Assembly (NCBI GenBank): GCA_030150795.1
Contig: JASLFF010000221.1
Coordinates: forward strand, 1-5,199
Reading direction: 5' to 3'
Origin: Terriglobales bacterium
GTDB taxonomy: Bacteria; Acidobacteriota; Terriglobia; Terriglobales; Gp1-AA117
DNA length: 5,199 bases
The position numbers and the translations under genes are program-made. Shown piece by piece: positions 1 through 5,199 of the stretch. Under the pieces are notes generated by a model. It saw nothing but the letters and a program-made list of their open reading frames with translations. It was not told where the DNA came from and made no database searches. Within the stretch, counting starts at the first letter, position 1, and every line of letters begins with the position of its first letter.

Positions 1-1
1 G

Positions 2-289
2 AACCGTGGAACCATCATCACAGTCGTCGTGGTTTATCAGCCCCCCGCAGGCGCAATTGGAGGAGCTTTGGCAAGGATTCTGGGTAAAGATCCCAGCTTC
101 ATGATGCGGCAAGACCTGCGCCGCCTGAAAGCCCTGATCGAGACAGGCGAAATTCCTACAGTTGAAGGCCAGTCGCACGGCCCGCGTTCTAGTGTGGCAG
201 CCTTCGCGCGCATTCTTAACCCTGAAGATCCCATCAAGGGTGAAGGAAACTTAACCGACATTGCAAACGCCAGAAGGAGGGCCTCATGA
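2..289 (+). CDS. SRPBCC (START-like/cyclase-dehydrase) family protein, C-terminal part
   Basis: The reading frame is open from the left edge to TGA at 287-289, giving 95 residues, so the gene is cut by the window; the GTG at 29 is not taken as a start because the coding sequence continues upstream of it. The visible part starts with a beta strand ([13 protein letters not shown]), then the helix-leading [13 protein letters not shown], then a helix with [18 protein letters not shown] and the tail GQSHG. This combination is typical of the C-terminal end of bacterial SRPBCC/polyketide-cyclase-like proteins, where a long amphipathic helix closes a hydrophobic ligand cavity. No catalytic residues are expected or seen, and the ligand is unknown. 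The last roughly 35 residues after GQSHG are a low-complexity tail. The gene overlaps the dehydrogenase start by 4 bp (ATGA), so the two are almost certainly co-transcribed and probably translationally coupled. Family assignment is from remembered motif patterns; function is not known. Confidence 0.75.
   Translation, partial: NRGTIITVVVVYQPPAGAIGGALARILGKDPSFMMRQDLRRLKALIETGEIPTVEGQSHGPRSSVAAFARILNPEDPIKGEGNLTDIANARRRAS
274..281 (+). promoter_or_regulatory. Shine-Dalgarno sequence of the alcohol dehydrogenase gene
   Basis: AAGGAGGG lies inside the end of the SRPBCC coding sequence, 4 nt before the ATG at 286. It is a near-consensus ribosome binding site and supports this start despite the 4-bp overlap with the upstream gene. 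Confidence 0.8.
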
Positions 290-1485
290 AAGCAGTTTGC
301 TGGATGGGCACCGAGAAAATGACTGTTGAAAACGTGCCAGATCCAAAAATCCTGAATCCCCGCGATGCGATTGTCCGCATTAGCAGCACTTGCATTTGCG
401 GTTCTGACCTGCACTTATACAACGGCCTTATGCCCACCATGGAGCAAGGCGACATTATGGGCCATGAGTTTATGGGCGAAGTAGTAGAGATTGGCCCGGG
501 CATAGATCGCGAAAAATTGAAAGTTGGCGACCGCGTAGTCGTTCCCTTCACCATTGCCTGCGGGCGATGTTTCTTCTGCCAGCAGCAATTATGGTCTTGC
601 TGTGACAATTCAAACCCAAACTATTGGATTGCCGAAAAGCTGATGGGCTATTCGCCTTCAGGGTTATTCGGCTATACGCACATGCTCGGCGGATATGCTG
701 GTGGCCAGGCACAATACGCTCGCGTACCGTTTGCCGATGTGGGTCCATTGAAGATTCCGAATGGCATTCCGGACGAGCAAGTCGTCTTTCTCTCAGACAT
801 TTTCCCCACCGGCTATATGGGCGCGGAAAACTGCAACATCCAGCCCGGCGATACAGTGGCAATCTGGGGCTGCGGCCCTGTGGGACAGTTCGCGATTCGC
901 AGTGCTTTCCTTCTGGGCGCGGAACGTGTAATCGCCATTGACCGGTTTGACTATCGTCTGCAAATGGCCGAGCAGACCGGTGCGGAAATCATCAACTATG
1001 AAGAAGTCGACGATGTCGTTCAGCTTCTGAAAGACCTGACCGGCAACATCGGCCCCGACTCGTGCATGGATGCCGTGGGCATGGAAGCGCATTACAGCGG
1101 GCCAATGTGGGCCATCGACAAGACAAAGCAGGTTTTAAAGATACAGCCTGATCGTCCTGGGGTCCTGCGCCAGGCGATCATGGCTTGCCGCAAAGGCGGC
1201 ACCGTTTCAGTGCCGGGCGTGTACGGCGGATTCATCGACAAAATGCCCATGGGGGCTTATGTGAACAAAGGCCTGACCATGAAAACAGGTCAGACGCACA
1301 TGATGCGTTACATGAAACCGTTGCTCGAGCTGGTTCAGGGCGGCAAAATCGATCCCAGTTTTGTCGTCAGCCACCGGGTGCCGATCGACAAAGCACCGGA
1401 AATGTACAAAGTTTTCCGCGACAAGCAAGACCACTGCACCAAGGTTGTCCTTGATCCGTGGGCCAATGGCGTAGCTGCAGCTTAG
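286..1485 (+). CDS. Zinc-dependent alcohol dehydrogenase, formaldehyde-dehydrogenase-like (MDR superfamily)
   Basis: This 399-residue cytoplasmic medium-chain dehydrogenase should oxidise an alcohol or aldehyde with NAD. The GroES-like domain holds catalytic-zinc ligands C38 and H60 (GHE at 59-61) and probably D171, by analogy with the Asp ligand of Pseudomonas glutathione-independent formaldehyde dehydrogenase. The structural-zinc lobe is complete: C92, C95, C98 and C106. The Rossmann fold has GCGPVG at 195-200, and D219 ends the second strand, which favours NAD over NADP. The C-terminal half ([52 protein letters not shown]) matches what I recall of the FDH-like ADH2 subfamily. Length is normal for that group and all key residues are present, so the enzyme looks intact. 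The ATG follows AAGGAGGG and overlaps the SRPBCC stop codon. The physiological substrate (formaldehyde, other aldehydes or an alcohol) cannot be read from the sequence. Confidence 0.93.
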   Translation: MKAVCWMGTEKMTVENVPDPKILNPRDAIVRISSTCICGSDLHLYNGLMPTMEQGDIMGHEFMGEVVEIGPGIDREKLKVGDRVVVPFTIACGRCFFCQQQLWSCCDNSNPNYWIAEKLMGYSPSGLFGYTHMLGGYAGGQAQYARVPFADVGPLKIPNGIPDEQVVFLSDIFPTGYMGAENCNIQPGDTVAIWGCGPVGQFAIRSAFLLGAERVIAIDRFDYRLQMAEQTGAEIINYEEVDDVVQLLKDLTGNIGPDSCMDAVGMEAHYSGPMWAIDKTKQVLKIQPDRPGVLRQAIMACRKGGTVSVPGVYGGFIDKMPMGAYVNKGLTMKTGQTHMMRYMKPLLELVQGGKIDPSFVVSHRVPIDKAPEMYKVFRDKQDHCTKVVLDPWANGVAAA

Positions 1486-1510
1486 TCGCATCCCTCAACT
1501 TCATTGCATA

Positions 1511-1534
1511 TCGCGCCGGGTAATACCGGCGCGA
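1511..1534 (+). terminator. Hairpin after the alcohol dehydrogenase gene (weak terminator or mRNA-stability element)
   Basis: A perfect 9-bp stem (TCGCGCCGG at 1511-1519 with CCGGCGCGA at 1526-1534) encloses the 6-nt loop GTAATA. It starts 25 bp after the dehydrogenase stop codon. The stem is very GC-rich, but the following bases (CTGTTCCTCATG) are not a real U-tract, so efficient intrinsic termination is doubtful. Partial termination, or 3'-end protection separating the dehydrogenase from the PfpI-family gene, are alternatives. Confidence 0.5.
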
Positions 1535-1584
1535 CTGTTCCTCATGATTCTCAAACACAGTCATATTCACAGCATTTATTTTTC

Positions 1585-1594
1585 AAGGAAAGGA
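1585..1594 (+). promoter_or_regulatory. Shine-Dalgarno sequence of the DJ-1/PfpI gene
   Basis: AAGGAAAGGA lies 9 nt before the ATG at 1604. It decides the start: the upstream in-frame ATG at 1544 has no such site and would add a 20-residue extension (HSHIHSIYF...) unlike the family. Confidence 0.7.
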
Positions 1595-1603
1595 ATTTAC
1601 AAA

Positions 1604-2173
1604 ATGGCCAATGAAAATTTAAAAGGTAAGAAAGTAGCAATCCTGGTGACCGATGGTTTTGAGCAAGACGAATTATTGAAACCACGTGAAGCTCTCGACA
1701 AAGCCGGAGCCGAAACAAAAGTCGTATCTCTGAAAGAAGGCCCGGTAAAAGGCTGGGACATGACAAAATGGGGCAAGGAAGTTCCGGCTGATTTAACACT
1801 AGACAACGCGAAGGCGGACGACTTTGACGCATTGCTTCTTCCTGGCGGCGTGATCAACCCAGACAAACTTCGCATGGAGCCCAAGGCAGTCACATTCGTT
1901 AGATCGTTCTTTGATGCCGGAAAACCTGTGGCGGCGATCTGCCACGGCCCATGGACCATCATTGAAGCCGGCGTGGCGCGCGGCCGCAAGATCGCTTCAT
2001 GGCCTTCGCTCAAGACAGACCTACGCAATGCTGGAGCTGAGTGGGTCGATAAGGAAGCTGTTACCGATGGCAACCTGGTCACAGCCCGCAAGCCGGATGA
2101 CATTCCGGCCTTCAATCGCGCCATGATCGAGCTGTTTAGCGCGGGAGTTCAACAGAAACGGCCAGCAGCTTGA
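1604..2173 (+). CDS. DJ-1/PfpI family protein (class I glutamine amidotransferase-like, general stress protein type)
   Basis: The product is 189 residues, a normal length for the bacterial PfpI/YhbO/YraA group. It begins with the fold's first strand (KKVAILVTDGFEQDE). The three expected active-site residues are present: E23, the nucleophilic C113 in the elbow AAICHGPW, and H114 beside it. LLLPGG (77-82) follows the second core strand, and the C-terminal part has SWPSLKTDLRNAGAEWVD and the usual DGNLVTARKPDDIPAF. Members have been described as proteases, glyoxalases or deglycases, and general stress proteins; the exact activity is debated, so only the family is called. There is no signal peptide, so it should act in the cytoplasm. 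It follows the dehydrogenase by 118 bp across a hairpin and has its own ribosome binding site, so it may be a separate unit or a read-through cistron. An aldehyde- or oxidative-stress role would fit the neighbouring dehydrogenase; that is inference. Confidence 0.92.
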   Translation: MANENLKGKKVAILVTDGFEQDELLKPREALDKAGAETKVVSLKEGPVKGWDMTKWGKEVPADLTLDNAKADDFDALLLPGGVINPDKLRMEPKAVTFVRSFFDAGKPVAAICHGPWTIIEAGVARGRKIASWPSLKTDLRNAGAEWVDKEAVTDGNLVTARKPDDIPAFNRAMIELFSAGVQQKRPAA

Positions 2174-2197
2174 GATTAATAACGTCCAAACAATGAC

Positions 2198-2228
2198 AAA
2201 ACCCGCTGGGCCTGGCTCAGCGGGTTTT
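2198..2228. terminator. Bidirectional intrinsic terminator between convergent units
   Basis: AAAACCCGCTG (2198-2208) pairs perfectly with CAGCGGGTTTT (2218-2228) in an 11-bp stem. Two further pairs (one G-U) can shorten the 9-nt loop to 5. The A-run on one side and T-run on the other give a U-tract on both strands. It therefore ends the PfpI transcript (stop 24 bp before) and the opposing hpf transcript (stop about 50 bp away). No gene is seen in the rest of the 104-bp gap. Confidence 0.9.
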
Positions 2229-2277
2229 ATCCTAGATTGTTACAGCCCACCCTAAATGAAACGATCTGAATAGCAAA

Positions 2278-2880
2278 TCAAGGCGCTTCGATCAGTTCCA
2301 TCTTGCCATCGCGCTTGCGATGCAGCACCTTCACGCGGCCTTCCAGATCACGAAAAACAAATACCTCGCGGTCGCGAAATTCGGCTTCTTTGACCGCTTC
2401 TTCTAAAGTAAGCGGCTTGTATGAGACGGAATCGGAACTCTTGACCACATGCGTCTCAGTGACTTTTACCCTGCTGGGAAAACTGTGGACTTTTACCGGC
2501 ACGGCAGTCGTCAGATCGCCGTTCACTGCAATGGCGATCGTAGGTTCTTGTTGCGGCTCGCCGGCCAATTCCATTTTTTTGCGCGCCTGGCGTTTCTTGC
2601 TCTTCCATCGCGTCTTGTATTTCACGGCTTGGCGCTCGATCTTATCCAGCGCTCCTCCTATTGCTGTATTCATCTCCTGGGCCTCAGAGAGGCCGACGAT
2701 AGGGGCATGATTGCGCACCGTAATGGTGATCTCCGCGATATGGCGGCGTTTCTCCGTTGAGAGGATCACGTGCGTTTCAAATGTGCCAAGAATTTTCTGG
2801 ATTTTTTCAAGCCCGCCTTCGACCTGCTTGCGGGTGATAGGAGTGATTTCGTACTGGCGGCCAGTATATTCGACGTTCAT
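2278..2880 (-). CDS. hpf: Ribosome hibernation-promoting factor, long form (HPF/RaiA family)
   Basis: The protein has 200 residues in two domains, the architecture of long HPF, which binds the decoding centre of the 30S subunit and dimerises 70S ribosomes into inactive 100S particles in stationary phase or starvation. The N-terminal beta-alpha-beta domain (about 1-98) begins MNVEYTGRQYEITP, includes HIAEITITVRNH at 47-58, and ends in a basic helix (DKIERQAVKYKTRWKSKKR), the expected rRNA-contact surface. A variable linker (about 104-148) precedes the C-terminal dimerisation domain (about 152-198), which has KPLTLEEAVKEAEFRDREVF and ends KMELIEAP, close to family consensus. The start is fixed by AGGAGG 6 nt upstream. 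The gene lies 130 bp downstream of rpoN on the same strand, a classic neighbour. The long leader may carry regulatory structure; see the separate entry. Confidence 0.94.
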   Translation of the reverse strand: MNVEYTGRQYEITPITRKQVEGGLEKIQKILGTFETHVILSTEKRRHIAEITITVRNHAPIVGLSEAQEMNTAIGGALDKIERQAVKYKTRWKSKKRQARKKMELAGEPQQEPTIAIAVNGDLTTAVPVKVHSFPSRVKVTETHVVKSSDSVSYKPLTLEEAVKEAEFRDREVFVFRDLEGRVKVLHRKRDGKMELIEAP

Positions 2881-2886
2881 TGACTC

Positions 2887-2892
2887 CCTCCT
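2887..2892 (-). promoter_or_regulatory. Shine-Dalgarno sequence of hpf
   Basis: On the - strand AGGAGG lies 6 nt before the hpf ATG. It is a full-consensus site and fixes the start. The same hexamer is perfectly complementary to CCTCCT at 2931-2936 in the leader. Confidence 0.85.
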
Positions 2893-2930
2893 GAAATTGG
2901 GTCCAACTGAGAGTCGTCTGCCGGGTGCTT

Positions 2931-2952
2931 AGGAGGTACTGCACAGGTGCAG
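2931..2952 (-). promoter_or_regulatory. Candidate regulatory element in the hpf leader: inverted repeat plus anti-Shine-Dalgarno hexamer
   Basis: Read on the - strand, the 14-base inverted repeat CTGCACCTGTGCAG (2939-2952, 6-bp arms, 2-base centre) is followed two bases later by CCTCCT (2931-2936). The hexamer can pair with all six bases of the hpf Shine-Dalgarno sequence 38 nt downstream. The inverted repeat is too tight to form an unstrained RNA hairpin and could instead be a protein-binding site. Six pairs alone could arise by chance, so function is speculative. The rest of the 130-bp gap between rpoN and hpf shows no convincing promoter or terminator. Confidence 0.3.
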
Positions 2953-3010
2953 GCGGCTTTTTAACGTCTGCCCGAAAAGCGCCGGCTCGGATGTGGCCTC
3001 GCTTCCCGTT

Positions 3011-4684
3011 CTAGCTCTTGGTCCTCCTTTGATGTGTGCTGGGTATCTTCATGTCCTCACGGTATTTGGCCACCGTGCGGCGCGTCACCTGAATGCCTTG
3101 CGATTGCAAAACGCGCGTGATCTGATCATCCGTCAGGGGATGTGCAGGATCTTCTTCTTCGATCAATTTTTTGACACGCCTTTTCAGGATCAGTAGCGAT
3201 GTCCCGGCGCCCTCAGGGCCCTGTACGCTTTCCGAGAAAAAGTAGCGCAGTTCAAACACACCTTGCGACGTATGAACGTACTTGCTGGCCACGGCGCGGC
3301 TGACCGTAGAAGGGTGCACTCCAATCTCTTCAGCAACTTCTTTGATCATCATCGGCTTGAGCTGATCGATGCCCTGATCTAGAAAATCGCGCTGCCGTCC
3401 GATGATGGCGTAACAAACTTTCAAGATCGTCTGTCGTCTTTGTTCGATGTTTTTGATCAGCTGCACGGCGGATTTATAGCGTTCTTTCACATAGGACTTT
3501 ACGTCCTTCTCCACGCCGCCGTTCTGGTTCAGCATTTTGCGGTAGGTGGGACTCACGCGAAGCTGCGGCAGGTCTTCATCGTTCATCAGGACCAGATATT
3601 CGTCACCGTGCTTCACAAAAGCAACGTCCGGCTCAATCAGCTTGGGCTCGACCTTGTTATAGCGTAGGCCCGGCTTGGGATCGAGCGTGCGAATGAACTC
3701 ATGCGCCTGGATCACAGCTTCCATGGGTCGGGTAATGGCCTTGGCAATTTCTTTGTATTGCTTGTTCTGCAAAAAGTGAAGTTGCTTATCCACCATCTTC
3801 AAGGCATCTTCAACTACCTGATCGTTCTCAGGGTCGTCAGAGCCTTCCATGTCCCGCGTCTTGATGAGATGCTCAAGCTGGGCCATCAAGCATTCACGAA
3901 GATCACGCGCCGCTACGCCTACGGGATCAAAATGCTGGATCAGCCCAATCGCTTCCCGCAGGTCATCGCGCGTAAACTGCAGCACAGGTGCAAGGTGGCT
4001 GTGCTTTTCCGCAGCCACTGCTTCCGGCGTGGGCTCATGCGATACGATCAATTCAAGATGCGAAGGTTCGGCTGGTGTTTCGAGCGCCTCGGCATCTGTA
4101 GACACCGCTTCAGGAGCAGCAGATTCTTCAGATTCCTGCGCTCGGGCCACTCCCATTAATTCGTCGTCTGAGGCTGTAAGGTAGCCTTCCTCATTCAAGT
4201 TGCCGATGACTAATTCCGCAGCTGCGTAAACAGCGGGACGCACTGTAACTGAACCCAACTGCCACATCAGATGGTCAGAAAGGGTCCCTGGCTTGGAAAG
4301 GAAATTTTCAAAGGACGGGCGGTCAATCTCTTCCAGGTCGGCTGAATTTCGGTAGCCGGGGTCAAGGTAGTCGCGAAAGAACGACCCAAAATCGATCTCA
4401 TCAAAGGGATCTTTCTTCTCAGCTTCAGGACCGGTTTCATCTTTCTCTTTGATGTCGATTGCGTCCTGGCGTTCGTGGGCCTCTTGTTTTCCGGCAATTT
4501 CATCCAGCAGCGGGACCGTGGAATCCAGCTCCTCCAACACGGGGTTCTCCACCATTTCCGTGTTGATCATCTCCTTGAGCTCCAGCTTGTTGAGCGCGAG
4601 CACGCTCACCATCTGGACCAGGCCTGGAGTGAGAATCTGCTTTTGCGAGACTCTCAGATTCAGTTTGTTTTGGAGTAAAACCAT
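3011..4684 (-). CDS. rpoN: RNA polymerase sigma-54 factor RpoN
   Basis: This 557-residue protein directs core RNA polymerase to -24/-12 promoters and needs an AAA+ enhancer-binding activator to open them. Region I (about 1-54) has LNLRVSQKQILTPGLVQM and ends ENPVLEELD. An acidic region II (about 55-100) follows. The core-binding domain (about 125-345) includes NLNEEGYLT, then GLIQHFDPVGVAARDLREC (247-265) and TLDPKPG (333-339). The DNA-binding part has a helix-turn-helix at about 447-470 (KEVAEEIGVHPSTVSRAVAS) and the RpoN box TRRTVAKYRE at 534-543, one residue from the canonical ARRTVAKYRE. It is longer than E. coli RpoN (about 477) mainly because of an Ala/Pro/Glu-rich insertion at about 178-236. 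The Shine-Dalgarno match is weak (AAGAAG shortly before the ATG), but the next Met lies inside region I, so this start is preferred. It sits between lptB and hpf on the same strand. Confidence 0.97.
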   Translation of the reverse strand: MVLLQNKLNLRVSQKQILTPGLVQMVSVLALNKLELKEMINTEMVENPVLEELDSTVPLLDEIAGKQEAHERQDAIDIKEKDETGPEAEKKDPFDEIDFGSFFRDYLDPGYRNSADLEEIDRPSFENFLSKPGTLSDHLMWQLGSVTVRPAVYAAAELVIGNLNEEGYLTASDDELMGVARAQESEESAAPEAVSTDAEALETPAEPSHLELIVSHEPTPEAVAAEKHSHLAPVLQFTRDDLREAIGLIQHFDPVGVAARDLRECLMAQLEHLIKTRDMEGSDDPENDQVVEDALKMVDKQLHFLQNKQYKEIAKAITRPMEAVIQAHEFIRTLDPKPGLRYNKVEPKLIEPDVAFVKHGDEYLVLMNDEDLPQLRVSPTYRKMLNQNGGVEKDVKSYVKERYKSAVQLIKNIEQRRQTILKVCYAIIGRQRDFLDQGIDQLKPMMIKEVAEEIGVHPSTVSRAVASKYVHTSQGVFELRYFFSESVQGPEGAGTSLLILKRRVKKLIEEEDPAHPLTDDQITRVLQSQGIQVTRRTVAKYREDMKIPSTHQRRTKS

Positions 4685-4702
4685 CCCTGCTTCTTTAATT
4701 AA

Positions 4703-4733
4703 ATTCTACTATCACATGCTGGGCCATGGCCCA
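4703..4733 (-). promoter_or_regulatory. Possible rpoN promoter with a palindromic operator-like site
   Basis: The perfect 14-bp palindrome TGGGCCATGGCCCA (4720-4733) lies in the 97-bp gap between lptB and rpoN. On the - strand it is followed 11 nt later by TAGAAT (4703-4708), five of six matches to a sigma-70 -10 element, about 18 nt before the rpoN start. No good -35 hexamer is visible; at normal spacing that position falls inside the palindrome. There is no U-tract after it, so it is not a terminator. It could be a binding site for a dimeric regulator, or chance. Confidence 0.3.
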
Positions 4734-4781
4734 AAAGAGTACCGTCGTAATTCGACTATTTTTATTTCCTAACCACAACCA

Positions 4782-5199
4782 TTAAACAAATGAAAAACTC
4801 TCTCCCAGATAGACTCTCTTTACTTCTGGGTCGTTGCCAAGCTGCTCCGGCGTTCCTGTACGGAAAATGCGCCCTTCATTGATGATATAAGCGCGGTCCG
4901 TCACTGAGAGTGTTTCTCGCACGTTGTGATCTGTGATCAAAACGCCGATCCCGCTTCCCTTCAGGTCGAAGATTATCTTCTGCAGATCGAGCACCGCAAT
5001 CGGATCAATGCCTGAAAAAGGTTCATCCAGCAGAATGAACTTCGGTGCAATACAAAGTGCGCGCGCGATTTCCACTCTGCGCCGCTCACCACCGGAAAGC
5101 GCATAGCCCATATTGTTACGTATATGACCGAGCCCCAGTTCGTCGATCAACTGGTCACGCTTGCGCCGGCGCTCCTGCCATGAGATAGGCTGCACTTCC
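4782..5199 (-). CDS. lptB: LPS export ABC transporter ATP-binding protein LptB, C-terminal part
   Basis: About 139 codons are visible. The frame is open to the right window edge, so the N-terminal half with the Walker A and Q-loop lies outside; the GTG at 5193-5195 is internal. LptB is the cytoplasmic ATPase that, with LptF and LptG, powers extraction of lipopolysaccharide from the inner membrane into the LptC/LptA bridge. Visible motifs are the ABC signature [15 protein letters not shown] (LSGGE at 5085-5099), Walker B with catalytic Glu in [13 protein letters not shown] (LLDEP at 5019-5033), and the switch His in LITDHNVRE (codon 4926-4928). The tail [12 protein letters not shown] is characteristic of LptB rather than of the related LivF/LivG amino-acid transporters. 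It ends 97 bp before rpoN in the conserved lpt-rpoN-hpf order, which supports the call. A general branched-chain amino-acid ATPase is the alternative, but TDHNVRETL and the YLGE tail argue against it. Confidence 0.93.
   Translation of the reverse strand, partial: EVQPISWQERRRKRDQLIDELGLGHIRNNMGYALSGGERRRVEIARALCIAPKFILLDEPFSGIDPIAVLDLQKIIFDLKGSGIGVLITDHNVRETLSVTDRAYIINEGRIFRTGTPEQLGNDPEVKRVYLGESFSFV

Noticed and set aside
37..608. Two overlapping - strand open frames opposite the SRPBCC and dehydrogenase genes
   Set aside because: Both are opposite conserved coding sequence and have shadow-like composition.
1520..1529. GTAATACCGG, resembling a stretch of 16S rRNA near position 515-530
   Set aside because: The match is about ten bases and is explained by the hairpin arm and loop; no other rRNA sequence surrounds it.
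1544..1603. Upstream ATG extending the PfpI-family protein by 20 residues
   Set aside because: There is no ribosome binding site before it and the extension does not match the family; the ATG at 1604 has a good one.
1534..1603. Sigma-70 promoter before the PfpI-family gene
   Set aside because: AT-rich bases are present, but no -35/-10 pair with acceptable spacing and match was found, so none is called.
1597..2124. Long antisense open frame (175 codons, - strand) opposite the PfpI-family gene
   Set aside because: It mirrors a well-supported gene, shows no recognisable motif, and its composition (rich in Ser, Arg, Ala, Pro) is that of a shadow frame.
2931..2936. AGGAGG on the + strand as a ribosome binding site for a small + strand gene
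   Set aside because: No start codon with a convincing coding frame follows; on the - strand the same bases form the anti-Shine-Dalgarno element.
2881..3010. Sigma-54 promoter (GG-N10-GC) upstream of hpf, which would give RpoN control of its neighbour
   Set aside because: No TGGC-N8-TTGC-like element was found on the - strand in this gap.
3701..4159. 152-codon open frame on the + strand inside rpoN
   Set aside because: It is antisense to the conserved core-binding domain of RpoN, has no ribosome binding site of note, and its sequence resembles no family I know.

Overview
The window looks like ordinary chromosome from a Gram-negative (diderm) bacterium of moderate GC content. An LptB-type ATPase implies LPS export. 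The N-terminus of the sigma-54 protein, together with the gene order, resembles what I remember of Acidobacteriota (Terriglobia-like); that placement is an inference from memory, not a search. There are no mobile elements, CRISPR arrays, tRNAs or rRNAs.

Left half (about 1-2173, + strand): three genes that look like a stress or aldehyde-detoxification group. First is the C-terminal end of an SRPBCC (START-like) protein. Its stop codon overlaps by 4 bp the start of a zinc-dependent, NAD-type formaldehyde-dehydrogenase-like alcohol dehydrogenase. After a 118-bp gap holding a strong hairpin comes a DJ-1/PfpI-family protein with its own Shine-Dalgarno sequence.

Right half (about 2278-5199, - strand): the widely conserved order lptB (cut by the window edge), rpoN (sigma-54), hpf (long-form ribosome hibernation factor). 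Transcription runs right to left. The two halves converge on a bidirectional intrinsic terminator at about 2198-2228.

Gene content is conventional, and I do not see a clearly undescribed system. The points most worth a second look are: a CCUCCU element in the 130-nt leader of hpf that can pair with that gene's own Shine-Dalgarno sequence; an acidic Ala/Pro/Glu-rich insertion in the core-binding domain of RpoN; and a 14-bp perfect palindrome just upstream of rpoN beside a possible -10 element. No gap between genes exceeds 300 bases.
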